A stretch of 24,444 bases of DNA, from the NCBI GenBank assembly GCA_009785015.1, contig WQXD01000025.1, positions 1 to 24,444 on the forward strand. The letters run 5' to 3'. Below, one piece after another: positions 14,244 to 22,652 of this stretch. The position numbers and the translations under genes are program-made. This DNA comes from Oscillospiraceae bacterium (GTDB lineage: Bacteria; Bacillota_A; Clostridia; Oscillospirales; WRJC01). Within the stretch, counting starts at the first letter, position 1. Each line of letters opens with the position of its first letter. Below the pieces are notes generated by a model. The model saw nothing but the letters and a program-made list of their open reading frames with translations. It searched no databases and was not told the origin of the DNA.

Positions 14244-15497
14244 ATGCCGGATTACAAAAAACAAAAAGAAACGGTCCTGGATTTGGCAAAGCAGATCGCG
14301 GAAACAGCCGCCATGCCGATACAGCAGAAAACATTGAATGAATGGAAAGCGCTCAACTCCCTCAAATCCGCGCGCCCCATGTTCATCATCGACCAGTTTT
14401 ACTGGGACGAGCTTTTGTGCGATGAACTGAAATGCGAATGCGAAGACGGATTTCTCCGCGGATTCGAATGGAATTTCAGAACCCTGCTCTACCGCTGGAA
14501 ACATATGCAAGACGACAGGGTCATATTTCCCGAAGTGAGGATAGGAAAACATATAGACGTCATATCGCCGCAGGGCATGGATTTCAAATTAAAAGAGATA
14601 GAGGGCACGCGCGCCAAGGTGACAGGCGAAGACCTGCTGCAAACGGAGGACGATATAGAAAATATCAGATATCTCGAGTTGGCGGTCGATGAGAAAAAAT
14701 CCGGGGAATACTTCGAAAAGACAAAAGAGCTGTTCGACGGCGTACTGACGGTAAGGCAAAGCGGCTTTACAGGCTACTCGGCCCCCTGGGACAACATATC
14801 CCTGTGGCACGGAGTGAATAACAGCATCGCGGATATAGCCGACCGCCCCGAATTTGTCCGCAAAGTTCTAGAAAGAACGTTCGACGTCTGGCTCAAAGCG
14901 GTGGACGAATACGAAAGACACGGATTGATCGGGGTGGGCGAGCCGTATATACATTACAGCGGAACCTTCACCGACGAGCTGCCGGGGTTTGCGGGAGAGA
15001 GCGAACAAGAGCTCGAAAAATTCAGGTATTCGGCCAAAAACACGTGGACCATGGGAATGGCGCAGATATTCTCGATGGTGTCCCCCGAGACCCATCTGGA
15101 ATTTGAAATAGAGTATCAGAAGAAGTATTATTCCCGTTTCGGATTGGGCTATTACGGCTGCTGCGAACCCCTTGACAAAAAAATCCACATAATCCGCCGG
15201 CTGCCCGGCGTCAGAAAAATATCGATGAGCCCCTGGGCGGACATGGAAGCGGGTTCGGAAGCGATGGCGGGCGATTATGTTTTTTCAAGGAAGCCGAACC
15301 CGATGTTTCTGGCAAATGACAGCGCGTGGGACGCCGAAGCCGTAAGAAAAGATCTGGAGCAGGCCTGCAAGACGGCGCAGCGATACAACAATCCGTGCGA
15401 ACTCATACTGAAAGATATAACCACCGTCGGCAAAAAACCCGAGAGATTGTGGGAATGGGCCAAGATTGCCGCCGGTGTCTGCGGGAGGGGCGGCTGA
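14244..15497 (+). CDS. URO-D-superfamily protein (uroporphyrinogen decarboxylase-like, corrinoid methyltransferase-related)
   Basis: A 417-residue protein with AGGAGG upstream of ATG 14244. The pattern of an N-terminal helical part, GVGEPYIHYSG, HLEFEIEYQKKYYSRFGLGYYGCCEPLDKK with Cys306/Cys307, and LPGVRKISMSPWAD is that of a large URO-D-related group in anaerobic Firmicutes. The group has no close similarity to housekeeping HemE. The CCEP motif sits where zinc-dependent MtaA-like members bind metal or substrate, so a methyl-transfer role is possible, but this is inference. There is no corrinoid-protein gene next to it. It is transcribed alone from a strong promoter and converges on the CotH gene with 16 bp between stops. 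Confidence 0.75.
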   Translation: MPDYKKQKETVLDLAKQIAETAAMPIQQKTLNEWKALNSLKSARPMFIIDQFYWDELLCDELKCECEDGFLRGFEWNFRTLLYRWKHMQDDRVIFPEVRIGKHIDVISPQGMDFKLKEIEGTRAKVTGEDLLQTEDDIENIRYLELAVDEKKSGEYFEKTKELFDGVLTVRQSGFTGYSAPWDNISLWHGVNNSIADIADRPEFVRKVLERTFDVWLKAVDEYERHGLIGVGEPYIHYSGTFTDELPGFAGESEQELEKFRYSAKNTWTMGMAQIFSMVSPETHLEFEIEYQKKYYSRFGLGYYGCCEPLDKKIHIIRRLPGVRKISMSPWADMEAGSEAMAGDYVFSRKPNPMFLANDSAWDAEAVRKDLEQACKTAQRYNNPCELILKDITTVGKKPERLWEWAKIAAGVCGRGG

Positions 15498-15513
15498 TGC
15501 CGTCTGCCATCTG

Positions 15514-17235
15514 TCATCTTCTTCTGCCGCTTCGCGCCGGGGCGAAATCACCCACGGTGCCGAGTTTGTTTGTTATGAAATCGTCGATATATTCATAGCG
15601 AGCCTCGATCCAGTTTAAAATATACTCCCGTTCGGCCGCCAGGGCGAGCTTCCCGTCGGCGTAGCCGTTTTTGACAATGTCCCACTTTTCCGCTTCGCGC
15701 TCAAACGCCCCGGAAGCCTCAAACAAATCGAAGTATTGTATAAACAGCGCCTTCACGGCGTCCGGCGAGAAAGCCGCGGTTTTCACTTCCTCCCACCTTG
15801 AGCGCATTTTATCGGCGAATCCGCAGGCGTTCGTTTGCACAAGGCGCCGAAACAGAGCCGTGTCGTGCTCGGGGTCGCTGTCCATCCATTCCCTGTCGGG
15901 AGAAGTGGGATCGGGGTTCCATGTGCGCCCCCACGTGCTTTTTAAATCCCATACGGTGATAAAAAATTTGGACATTTCGGGGTCCTGCAAGTCATACACG
16001 GACCAGTACGCGTTTTTTCCCGTGTTGTCGCTGGCGAGCGAAAAACACAAAAAAATGGTGTAATCCACGAAATTGTCTATGTCTATCATTTGCCCTATTT
16101 CTCTTTTGAATGTTTCGTCGTCCGAATCCACGACGAATTTCACCAAATCGTATAAGGGCTTCCAGTCGATTGGCAGGGCGTTTCGCGGATTGGGATATTT
16201 CTGCTGAAAGCTCGCCCACCACTCCGAATCGTTGCTGTACGCGTAATAGCTTTTAAATCTGAGCGGTTCGTCCCAGCCTTTGCCTTTGTAGCTTATGCCG
16301 TGTATCGTGTTGTTTTCGGCGTCGTATTTTTTTATCTGCAGCTGCTGCCGGTTGATTTTTGTGGTCAGGCAGTACAGGCCCATATACTCGTCATTCACGA
16401 AAACCTCGACGAAGGCCCCTTGGGTTCCGTTGTATACCGGTTTGGGCGTCAAGTCTTCGTAATACAGCGGACAGGAAAACGACAGCCACAAATCGGTGCT
16501 TACGCGGTTTCGCGCGCGCGATATGTCCAAATACATGGAATCCAGAATCCAGTGCGAATCTCTGTCTATGCCAAAAAAGCTCGTGTCCCTGTCTTTTTTG
16601 TTTTCATCGACAAAATTTATGGCATACGCTTTTTTCGGGTGCCCCCTCGCGCTGCTGCCCCTCACATGAATCCGGGCGAGGCTCTCGTAATGCAAAAGGG
16701 AAGCGCCATAGGGGGAAAAGGCGAAATCGGGGTCGACAAGCGAGATTAAGCAGTCTTTGTAATTGTCGCCGATTCTGTTTATGCCGCTGACCAAAACGAT
16801 GGGAAGCCCGGTAAACACGATTTTGTAATCGAACGTATATTCGTCCGAATACGCGCGCAGTATGTACGGCTCGCCTTTTGCGGGCAAAAAACGGTAGGGG
16901 CATATTTCGCCGTCTTTTCCTATAATTTCGGCAAAAACCGGCGTGCCGGAGCCGGTCCGGGCGGCGTAATCAAACTCAAATATCCTGTCTGGGTCGGTTC
17001 CCAGCGGGAAATAGAAGGTTTTCGATTTTTCGTCATAGGCGCACTTGGCGCCGTTTATGCTCAAAGTCTCGATCAGGCCCGCGTCTTCTGTTTTCGGAGT
17101 TTTTGAATCAAAGGCAAAAACGGCGCCGTCAAAAACTTTTGCCGCCTGTTCGGGTTCTGCCTGTTTGGGTGCCGAGCACCGGCATAATACAAGCGCGCAA
17201 ATTACGGCTATCGTCAACAATCCGGCTTTTTTCAT
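15514..17235 (-). CDS. Secreted CotH-family kinase
   Basis: A 573-residue exported protein with a short signal sequence (MKKAGLLTIAVICALVLC). Cys20 in VLCRC could be lipid-modified, but Arg at the -1 position is unusual for a lipobox. The CotH kinase domain covers roughly 140-530: HVRGSSARGHPKKAYAINF (189-208, the RG.S......K..Y nucleotide-binding stretch), HWILDSMYLDISRARNRVSTDLW, FVEVFVNDEYMGLYCLTTKI, IDIDNFVDYTIF, ASDNTGKNAYW and FFITVWDLKSTWG (about 425-436, the metal-binding WDLD-like motif). Known CotH proteins phosphorylate spore-coat proteins, and others occur in cellulosome or surface contexts. Here the exported form near surface-protein genes suggests an extracytoplasmic target, as inference. 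GGGGGG precedes ATG 17235. Confidence 0.83.
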   Translation of the reverse strand: MKKAGLLTIAVICALVLCRCSAPKQAEPEQAAKVFDGAVFAFDSKTPKTEDAGLIETLSINGAKCAYDEKSKTFYFPLGTDPDRIFEFDYAARTGSGTPVFAEIIGKDGEICPYRFLPAKGEPYILRAYSDEYTFDYKIVFTGLPIVLVSGINRIGDNYKDCLISLVDPDFAFSPYGASLLHYESLARIHVRGSSARGHPKKAYAINFVDENKKDRDTSFFGIDRDSHWILDSMYLDISRARNRVSTDLWLSFSCPLYYEDLTPKPVYNGTQGAFVEVFVNDEYMGLYCLTTKINRQQLQIKKYDAENNTIHGISYKGKGWDEPLRFKSYYAYSNDSEWWASFQQKYPNPRNALPIDWKPLYDLVKFVVDSDDETFKREIGQMIDIDNFVDYTIFLCFSLASDNTGKNAYWSVYDLQDPEMSKFFITVWDLKSTWGRTWNPDPTSPDREWMDSDPEHDTALFRRLVQTNACGFADKMRSRWEEVKTAAFSPDAVKALFIQYFDLFEASGAFEREAEKWDIVKNGYADGKLALAAEREYILNWIEARYEYIDDFITNKLGTVGDFAPARSGRRR

Positions 17236-17269
17236 AAACGCCCCCCGTCACACTCATCGCTTTTGGACT

Positions 17270-17298
17270 ATTATACACCGAAAAACAAAAAAAATCAA
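17270..17298 (-). promoter_or_regulatory. Sigma-A promoter of the CotH-family gene
   Basis: On the minus strand TTGATT (17298-17293) and TATAAT (17275-17270) are spaced 17 bp by a T-rich spacer. It stands back to back with the lepA promoter, about 40 bp away. Confidence 0.65.
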
Positions 17299-17336
17299 CA
17301 GGTTGTTTTAAACATACTATATATCCGCGAAAAATC

Positions 17337-17366
17337 TTGACAAACCCGCGCCGTATATGATATAAT
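17337..17366 (+). promoter_or_regulatory. Sigma-A promoter of lepA-hemW
   Basis: A perfect TTGACA (17337-17342) and a perfect TATAAT (17361-17366) are spaced 18 bp, with TGA before the -10 box. The start is near 17373, giving a leader of about 33 nt. Confidence 0.8.
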
Positions 17367-17405
17367 GGTCAGACCGGAAAACTGTTGCAGAAGGGAAAAA
17401 ATGTC

Positions 17406-19211
17406 ATGCCAACCATAGACAACATCAGAAATTTTTGTATTATCGCCCATATAGACCACGGCAAAAGCACCTTGGCCGACCGGATATTGGAGCTCACCAA
17501 TACCGTGGCCGCGAGGGATATGCAGGAGCAGATACTCGACGACATGGAGCTCGAAAAGGAAAGGGGGATAACGATCAAGGCGCGGGCCGTGCGCCTGAAT
17601 TACACCGCCGCCGACGGCCGCGGGTATATCTTCAATCTGATCGACACCCCGGGCCATGTGGATTTCAACTACGAGGTCTCGCGCTCGCTCAAGGCGTGCG
17701 AGGGCGCGCTGCTCGTGGTCGACGCCTCTCAGGGCATACAGGCGCAGACGCTCGCCAACGCCTATTTAGCCGCGGACAACAATCTCGAAATCGTGCCGGT
17801 CATCAATAAAATAGATTTGGTCAGCGCGGAACCGGAGCGGGCAATAAGGGAAATCGAGGAGATAATAGGCATCCCCGCCGAAGACGCCCCGCTCATCTCC
17901 GCGAAAAACGGGATCAACATACAAGCTGTCATGGAGCGGATCGCCTCCGACATACCCGCCCCCGAAGGCGACCGCGCGGCCCCCTTGAAGGCGCTCATAT
18001 TCGATTCATACTACGACGCCTACAAGGGAGTCATCGTGTATGTCAGGATCATCGACGGCGAGGTAAAAGTCGGGGAGAGAATAAAGATGATGCACACGGG
18101 GGCCGAATACGAAACGGTCGAGGCGGGCTACCTCAAACCCGGCGGATTTGAAAATTTCGGCCGCCTTTCGGCGGGCGAGGTGGGCTATATAACCGCGAGC
18201 ATAAAAAACCTGAGCGAGATAAACGTGGGCGACACGGTCACTTCGGCGGAAAACGGGGCCGATGTGCCGCTTTTCGGGTTCAAGAAGGCGGCGCCGATGG
18301 TGTTTTCGGGGATTTACCCCGCAGACGGGGCGGACTACAACGCGCTTCGGGAGGCTTTACTCAAGCTGCAGTTAAACGACGCCGCGCTCACCTTTGAGCC
18401 CGAAACTTCGATCGCCTTGGGCTTTGGCTTCAGGTGCGGTTTTTTGGGGCTTTTGCACATGGACATAATCCAGGAGAGAATAGAGCGCGAATTCGACCTC
18501 ACAATTATCGTAACCGCGCCCAGCGTCATATACCGCATAAACAAAAAAAACGGCGACAGCGTCACAATAGACAATCCGACGAATTATCCCCCCCCGGACG
18601 AAATAGAATCGGCAATGGAGCCCGTCGTGAACGCGGGCATTATCACGCCGTCGGAGTATGTGGGCGGTATTATGGAGCTGTGCCAGGACCGAAGGGGCAT
18701 ATTCAAGGATATGCGCTATATCGACTCCAAAAGGGCCGAGCTGCGCTATGAGCTGCCGCTCAACGAGATAATATACGACTTCTTCGACACGATAAAAAGC
18801 AGAAGCAAGGGTTACGCCTCGCTGGACTATGAGCTGGCGGGGTACAAGGCGTCGAATTTGGTGAAACTCGACATACTGCTCAACGGGGATATAGTGGACG
18901 CCTTTTCATTCATCGTGCATGCCGAGAAAGCGTATGAGCGCGGCCGCAAAATCACGGAGAAGCTCAAGGACAACATACCCCGGCAGCTCTTCGAGGTGCC
19001 CGTCCAGGCGGCAATCGGCGGCAAAGTGATCGCCAGGGAGACCGTCCGCGCGGTCAGGAAGGACGTTTTGGCGAAATGTTACGGCGGGGATATAACAAGA
19101 AAGAAAAAGCTGCTCGAAAAACAAAAAGAGGGCAAGAAGAAGATGCGCCAGCTCGGTTCGGTCGAAGTCTCGAAGGAGGCGTTTATGGCCGTTTTGAAAT
19201 TTGACGATTAG
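17406..19211 (+). CDS. lepA: Translation elongation factor 4 (LepA), ribosome back-translocating GTPase
   Basis: A 601-residue translational GTPase with full-length family architecture. The start ATG 17406 ([22 protein letters not shown]) matches the conserved LepA N-terminus, with AAGGG 10 nt upstream; an in-frame TTG at 17385 is less likely. GTPase motifs are G1 AHIDHGKST (15-23), G2 RGITIKA, G3 DTPGHVDF, G4 NKID and G5 SAKNG. The central and C-terminal LepA marks are also present, including [38 protein letters not shown], and the end [33 protein letters not shown]. It acts on stalled ribosomes in the cytoplasm. It shares an operon with hemW, whose ribosome site overlaps the lepA stop, a pairing common in Firmicutes. 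Confidence 0.97.
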   Translation: MPTIDNIRNFCIIAHIDHGKSTLADRILELTNTVAARDMQEQILDDMELEKERGITIKARAVRLNYTAADGRGYIFNLIDTPGHVDFNYEVSRSLKACEGALLVVDASQGIQAQTLANAYLAADNNLEIVPVINKIDLVSAEPERAIREIEEIIGIPAEDAPLISAKNGINIQAVMERIASDIPAPEGDRAAPLKALIFDSYYDAYKGVIVYVRIIDGEVKVGERIKMMHTGAEYETVEAGYLKPGGFENFGRLSAGEVGYITASIKNLSEINVGDTVTSAENGADVPLFGFKKAAPMVFSGIYPADGADYNALREALLKLQLNDAALTFEPETSIALGFGFRCGFLGLLHMDIIQERIEREFDLTIIVTAPSVIYRINKKNGDSVTIDNPTNYPPPDEIESAMEPVVNAGIITPSEYVGGIMELCQDRRGIFKDMRYIDSKRAELRYELPLNEIIYDFFDTIKSRSKGYASLDYELAGYKASNLVKLDILLNGDIVDAFSFIVHAEKAYERGRKITEKLKDNIPRQLFEVPVQAAIGGKVIARETVRAVRKDVLAKCYGGDITRKKKLLEKQKEGKKKMRQLGSVEVSKEAFMAVLKFDD

Positions 19212-19216
19212 AGGGG
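19210..19216 (+). promoter_or_regulatory. Ribosome binding site of hemW, overlapping the lepA stop
   Basis: AGAGGGG overlaps the lepA TAG stop. It lies 6 nt before an in-frame ATT at 19223 and 15 nt before the TTG at 19232. The spacing favours the ATT as the real start, which would be a rare start codon. Confidence 0.55.
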
Positions 19217-19231
19217 ATAAAAATTAACTAT

Positions 19232-20407
19232 TTGGGATTATACGTGCATATTCCGTTCTGCGCGTCGAAATGCGGGTATTGCGATTTTTATTCGGTCAGG
19301 GCCTCGCCGAAAACGCACGAGGCCTATGCGGACGCCCTCATAGCGCAGATGAAGGAGTACAATTCGGCCGCGAAAAACAACCTGATAGACTCCGTTTTTA
19401 TCGGCGGCGGCACCCCCACGCATATCGGGGCCGATTTGCTTTTGAAGCTGATAAAAAGCATAAAGGGGAATTTCAAGCTGTCCAAATCCTGTGAGTTTAC
19501 AATTGAGACAAACCCGGCGGCAATCGATTTGGCGGGGCTCAAAAAACTATACAAGGCGGGGGTAAACAGGCTCTCCATAGGTTTGCAGAGCGCATACGAC
19601 AAAGAATTGCGGCTGCTCTCCCGCGCGCATACCTATGAAGATTTTTTGCGGTGTTACGACAACGCGGAAGCTGCGGGGTTCGGGAATATAAACGTCGACG
19701 TCATGTATGGGATTCCGGGCCAGACGCCCGAGAGTTTTTACGGGACATTGAAAAAGGCGGCGCAGAAAAAGCCCGCGCATATTTCGGCTTACGGGCTGAA
19801 AATCGCGCCGGACACGCCCTTCGGCAAAAATTATGACAAGCTGCAAAAAATCCTTCCCTCCGAGGAGGACGAGCGGGCGATGTATTTTATGTGCTGCGAG
19901 CTTTTGGGCAGGGGCGGATACGGCCATTATGAAATATCGAATTTCGCGAAAAACGGCTATGAATGCCGCCACAATCTGAAATACTGGAGATGCGAGCAGT
20001 ATCTGGGATTTGGCCCGGGGGCGCATTCCTATTTTTCCGACTGCCGCTTTTCGTTTAAAAAGGACATACGGGAATATATAAAAAACTTCAACTACAGCGG
20101 GTCAAGGCTGCAAAAATTGGATATTTTCGATTTGGAAAAATACAATCTGTTCGACGAGCGCACCGAAATAAAGCCAAATGAGCGGATCGGCGAATATATA
20201 ATGCTCGGCTTTCGGCTCAAGTCCGGAATCGACAAAAGCCGGTTCGCGAAACTTTTCCATATGGATTTCGACGCCGTGTACTTTCAAAAAATCGAGCCTT
20301 TCATCGAGAGCGGCCATATAGTCAAAACCGAGGCGGGGTACGCGTTTTCCGTTGAAGGGATGTTCGTCTCCAATTACATACTCGCCAAAATAGTGGATTT
20401 CGAGTGA
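19232..20407 (+). CDS. hemW: Radical SAM heme chaperone HemW (formerly HemN-like coproporphyrinogen oxidase)
   Basis: A radical SAM protein of 391 residues from TTG 19232, or 394 from ATT 19223. The latter gives MNYLGLYVHIPFC, closer to the usual HemW N-terminus, and has better ribosome-site spacing; I give the conventional start codon in the coordinates. The iron-sulfur motif is CASKCGYCDF (CxxxCxxC). Further marks are IGGGTPT, the TIETNP strand, NRLSIGLQS, NVDVMYGIPGQT, HISAYGLKIAPDTPF, GYGHYEISNFAKNGYECRHNLKYW and LGFGPGAHSY, all typical of HemW rather than oxygen-independent HemN. HemW binds heme and is thought to insert it into respiratory proteins. The Firmicutes order lepA-hemW is present, but the usual next genes hrcA-grpE-dnaK are not: a GH127 gene with its own promoter follows. 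Confidence 0.93.
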   Translation: MGLYVHIPFCASKCGYCDFYSVRASPKTHEAYADALIAQMKEYNSAAKNNLIDSVFIGGGTPTHIGADLLLKLIKSIKGNFKLSKSCEFTIETNPAAIDLAGLKKLYKAGVNRLSIGLQSAYDKELRLLSRAHTYEDFLRCYDNAEAAGFGNINVDVMYGIPGQTPESFYGTLKKAAQKKPAHISAYGLKIAPDTPFGKNYDKLQKILPSEEDERAMYFMCCELLGRGGYGHYEISNFAKNGYECRHNLKYWRCEQYLGFGPGAHSYFSDCRFSFKKDIREYIKNFNYSGSRLQKLDIFDLEKYNLFDERTEIKPNERIGEYIMLGFRLKSGIDKSRFAKLFHMDFDAVYFQKIEPFIESGHIVKTEAGYAFSVEGMFVSNYILAKIVDFE

Positions 20408-20438
20408 TATTTTTTCTTAAAAAAAACTTAAATACCCC

Positions 20439-20467
20439 TTGAAATATTGTCAAAAATATGGTATAAT
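20439..20467 (+). promoter_or_regulatory. Sigma-A promoter of the GH127 gene
   Basis: TTGAAA (20439-20444) and a perfect TATAAT (20462-20467) are spaced 17 bp, with TGG before the -10 box. The start is near 20474. AAAGGA at about 20490-20495 serves the ATG at 20508. Confidence 0.75.
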
Positions 20468-20507
20468 GTAGAGTAATAAACATAACTATAAAGGAACTTA
20501 TTGTTTT

Positions 20508-22379
20508 ATGCCGAATCAAATCGAAGTGCGCGACGTGAAGATAACCGGGGGATATTTTCACGAAAAGCAAAAAATAAACAGGCAGGTCACAATCCCCTCC
20601 ACATACAGCCAGTTTTACAACACGGGCAGAATAGACGCCTTCAAGCTGAAATGGCAGAAAGGGCAGCCCAACCAGCCGCACATTTTCTGGGACAGCGACG
20701 TGGCCAAGTGGATAGAGGGCGCGGCATACTCGCTCGTCCACAAAAGGGACGAGAACTTGGAGAGCCTGATAGACTCCATTGTGGAGGATATCGTCACCGG
20801 CCAGAGCCCCGAGGGGTATTTCAACAGCTATTACCAGACAATCGAGCTCGCCAACAGATTCACGAACAGAAACAACCACGAATTGTACTGCGCGGGGCAT
20901 TTGATCGAAGGGGCGGTCGCCTATAAAAAAGCCACGGGTAAAGAGGCTTTTTTGGAGGCGATGTGCCGGTATGCGGACTATATATACGAAGTCTTCACCG
21001 ACCCGGCGAGAAACAAAAATTACGTCACCCCCGGGCACGAGGAAATCGAGCTCGCCCTTGTCAAACTGTACTCGGAGACAAAAAGGGAAAAATATCTCAG
21101 TCTGAGCAAATTTTTTATAGATATGAGGGGAACCTTGGACGGGGAAAAGCAGACTTTCGGGGACTGGGCCTCGGCGCACTACGCGCAGGACCATCTGCCC
21201 GTGGCCGAGCAGGCGACGGCCGAGGGCCACTCCGTCCGCTGCCTGTATATGTTCGCGGGGGCGGCGGACATCGCGAGGGAATGCGGCGACGAAAAACTCA
21301 AAAAGGCCTGCGAGACGGTATTCGGCAATATTGTGAACAAGCGCATGTACGTGACGGGGGGCATCGGCGGAAATCATTCCGGCGAAGCCTTTTCCTATGA
21401 TTACGACCTGCCCAACGAGCTCGCATACACCGAAACCTGCGCCTCCATCGCGATGATTTTCTTCTGCCACCGGATGTTTTTGCTCACCGGTGAGAAAAAA
21501 TATATCGACACGGCGGAGCTTCAGCTGTATAACACCGTTTTCGCCGGGGTATCTTTGCGCGGGGACAGATTCTTCTACTGCAACCCGTTGGAAGTGCATC
21601 CCACCCGGAGGGATTACTTTACAACGATAAGAAATTCCCAGTTCGCGCCCGATTACGAGCGCCCCGAATATTTCGCCTGCTCCTGCTGCCCGCCAAACGT
21701 CATAAGGCTCATCTCCTCGCTGGGGCAGTACATGTACCACACAGACGAGAAAACCGATAAAATCTACGTCAATTTGTACAACACATCCGAATTTTGCCGC
21801 GGGGGCGTTAAAATAATCCAGGAAACCGATTATCCCATGGACGGCAGAATCAATTTCAAAGTGTCCGCCGACGGGCCGCTCGACATATCCCTGCGCAGGC
21901 CCGGCTGGTGCAGGGGTTTCAAATTTGAAGGCAACGGGCTGCCGTATGAGGCCGGGGACGGGTATATAAACATAACGCTCGGCTGCGGCGGGGAGTATAA
22001 ATTTTCGCTCGATTTGGAAATGCCGGTCGTCGAGCTGTACGCCAACCCGAAAGTGCATTACTGCGCGGGAAGGGTCGCAGTCAAACGCGGCCCCGTGGTG
22101 TACTGCGCGGAAGGCACCGACAACGGCGAAAACTTGAAATCCGCCGCCATAAGCCAAAATCCGGATTTCAAGTGCGAAAAATCGCAGATTGAGGGCAGCG
22201 GCATCATAAAGATAACCTGCGAGAGCACGGTTGCATCTCAAAAATCGAACGCGGACGAGCTGTATTCGGAAACGCCGTTTAAAAAAGATAAAAAACAGCT
22301 TGCACTCATCCCCTACGCCGCATGGGCAAACAGGGGCAAAACCGAAATGCTCGTCTGGCTGATGAAAGAAAATTTGTGA
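20508..22379 (+). CDS. Glycoside hydrolase family 127 (beta-L-arabinofuranosidase-like)
   Basis: A 623-residue enzyme without a signal peptide, so probably cytoplasmic and acting on imported oligosaccharides. Sequence marks are FWDSDVAKWIEGAAYSL near the start, SPEGYFNSYYQ, HELYCAGHLIEGAVAY, YVTGGIGG, and ACSCCPPNVIR. By alignment in my head with the Bifidobacterium HypBA1 enzyme, Glu293 (SGEAF) corresponds to acid/base Glu322. Glu309 and Cys311 (YTETC) correspond to zinc ligands Glu338 and Cys340. Cys393 corresponds to the nucleophile Cys417, and Cys394 to Cys418. The spacing between these residues agrees closely, so the active site appears complete. The C-terminal beta domain ends with MLVWL. 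The likely substrate is beta-L-arabinofuranosyl residues of plant glycoproteins or pectin; specificity within GH127 varies. Confidence 0.9.
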   Translation: MPNQIEVRDVKITGGYFHEKQKINRQVTIPSTYSQFYNTGRIDAFKLKWQKGQPNQPHIFWDSDVAKWIEGAAYSLVHKRDENLESLIDSIVEDIVTGQSPEGYFNSYYQTIELANRFTNRNNHELYCAGHLIEGAVAYKKATGKEAFLEAMCRYADYIYEVFTDPARNKNYVTPGHEEIELALVKLYSETKREKYLSLSKFFIDMRGTLDGEKQTFGDWASAHYAQDHLPVAEQATAEGHSVRCLYMFAGAADIARECGDEKLKKACETVFGNIVNKRMYVTGGIGGNHSGEAFSYDYDLPNELAYTETCASIAMIFFCHRMFLLTGEKKYIDTAELQLYNTVFAGVSLRGDRFFYCNPLEVHPTRRDYFTTIRNSQFAPDYERPEYFACSCCPPNVIRLISSLGQYMYHTDEKTDKIYVNLYNTSEFCRGGVKIIQETDYPMDGRINFKVSADGPLDISLRRPGWCRGFKFEGNGLPYEAGDGYINITLGCGGEYKFSLDLEMPVVELYANPKVHYCAGRVAVKRGPVVYCAEGTDNGENLKSAAISQNPDFKCEKSQIEGSGIIKITCESTVASQKSNADELYSETPFKKDKKQLALIPYAAWANRGKTEMLVWLMKENL

Positions 22380-22398
22380 TTTCCCCGGCCGGCCAAAA

Positions 22399-22603
22399 TC
22401 AATTTTCGAGTTTTGCGTATTCCGCCAGCGCTTTATCAATGGCTTGTGTCGCTATACGGTCTTTCTTTTCGTATTGCGACACAAAGTCTTTGTTCCCGTT
22501 GTTTATCAGGTCGAGAAAGAGGAATGAAGTGTCCCAGTCGCCGTATGCGTAACCAAAATCGAAAACTTTGCTGTCAAATAATCGTTTTTACTTTGTCCCG
22601 CAT
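22399..22603 (-). pseudogene. Frameshifted C-terminal remnant of an extracellular solute-binding protein
   Basis: Reading the minus strand, ATG 22603 follows AAGGGGGA and opens MRDKVKTII, then meets TGA after nine codons. One base out of phase, the frame continues as FDSKVFDFGYAYGDWDTS, then NNGNKDFVSQYEKK and AIDKALAEYAKLEN, ending at TGA 22401-22399. This matches the C-terminal end of the ABC sugar-binding protein family, including the GRVYDFGYF...NFTSFYEKN region of the complete gene just upstream. A single-base frameshift and loss of the N-terminal four fifths explain it. It could have arisen from a tandem paralog by deletion. Homology of the fragment is judged by eye. Confidence 0.7.
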
Positions 22604-22617
22604 AAAATTTCCCCCTT

Positions 22618-22652
22618 TTACTTATCCAAATTACTTATCCAATTTATCCAAA
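22618..22652. repeat. 13-bp direct repeat at the end of the solute-binding protein gene
   Basis: Units are ttacttatccaaa (22618-22630), ttacttatccaat (22631-22643) and a partial ttatccaaa (22644-22652). On the coding strand this is TTGGATAA(A/G) three times, the first two encoding the terminal LDKLDK and the second followed by the stop TAA. It lies exactly between the complete gene and the remnant. Confidence 0.85.

Noticed and set aside
22378..22400. Near-palindrome with ggccggcc between the GH127 stop and the remnant stop as a bidirectional terminator
   Set aside because: The outer arms match (gattt/aaatc) but the inner bases mismatch and no stable loop or T-run is seen, so the evidence is too weak.
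20322..22439. A 705-codon open frame on the minus strand covering the whole GH127 gene
   Set aside because: It mirrors the plus-strand GH127 gene, which has motifs, a promoter and a ribosome site. The antisense product is low in recognisable domains and arises from GC-rich codon use.
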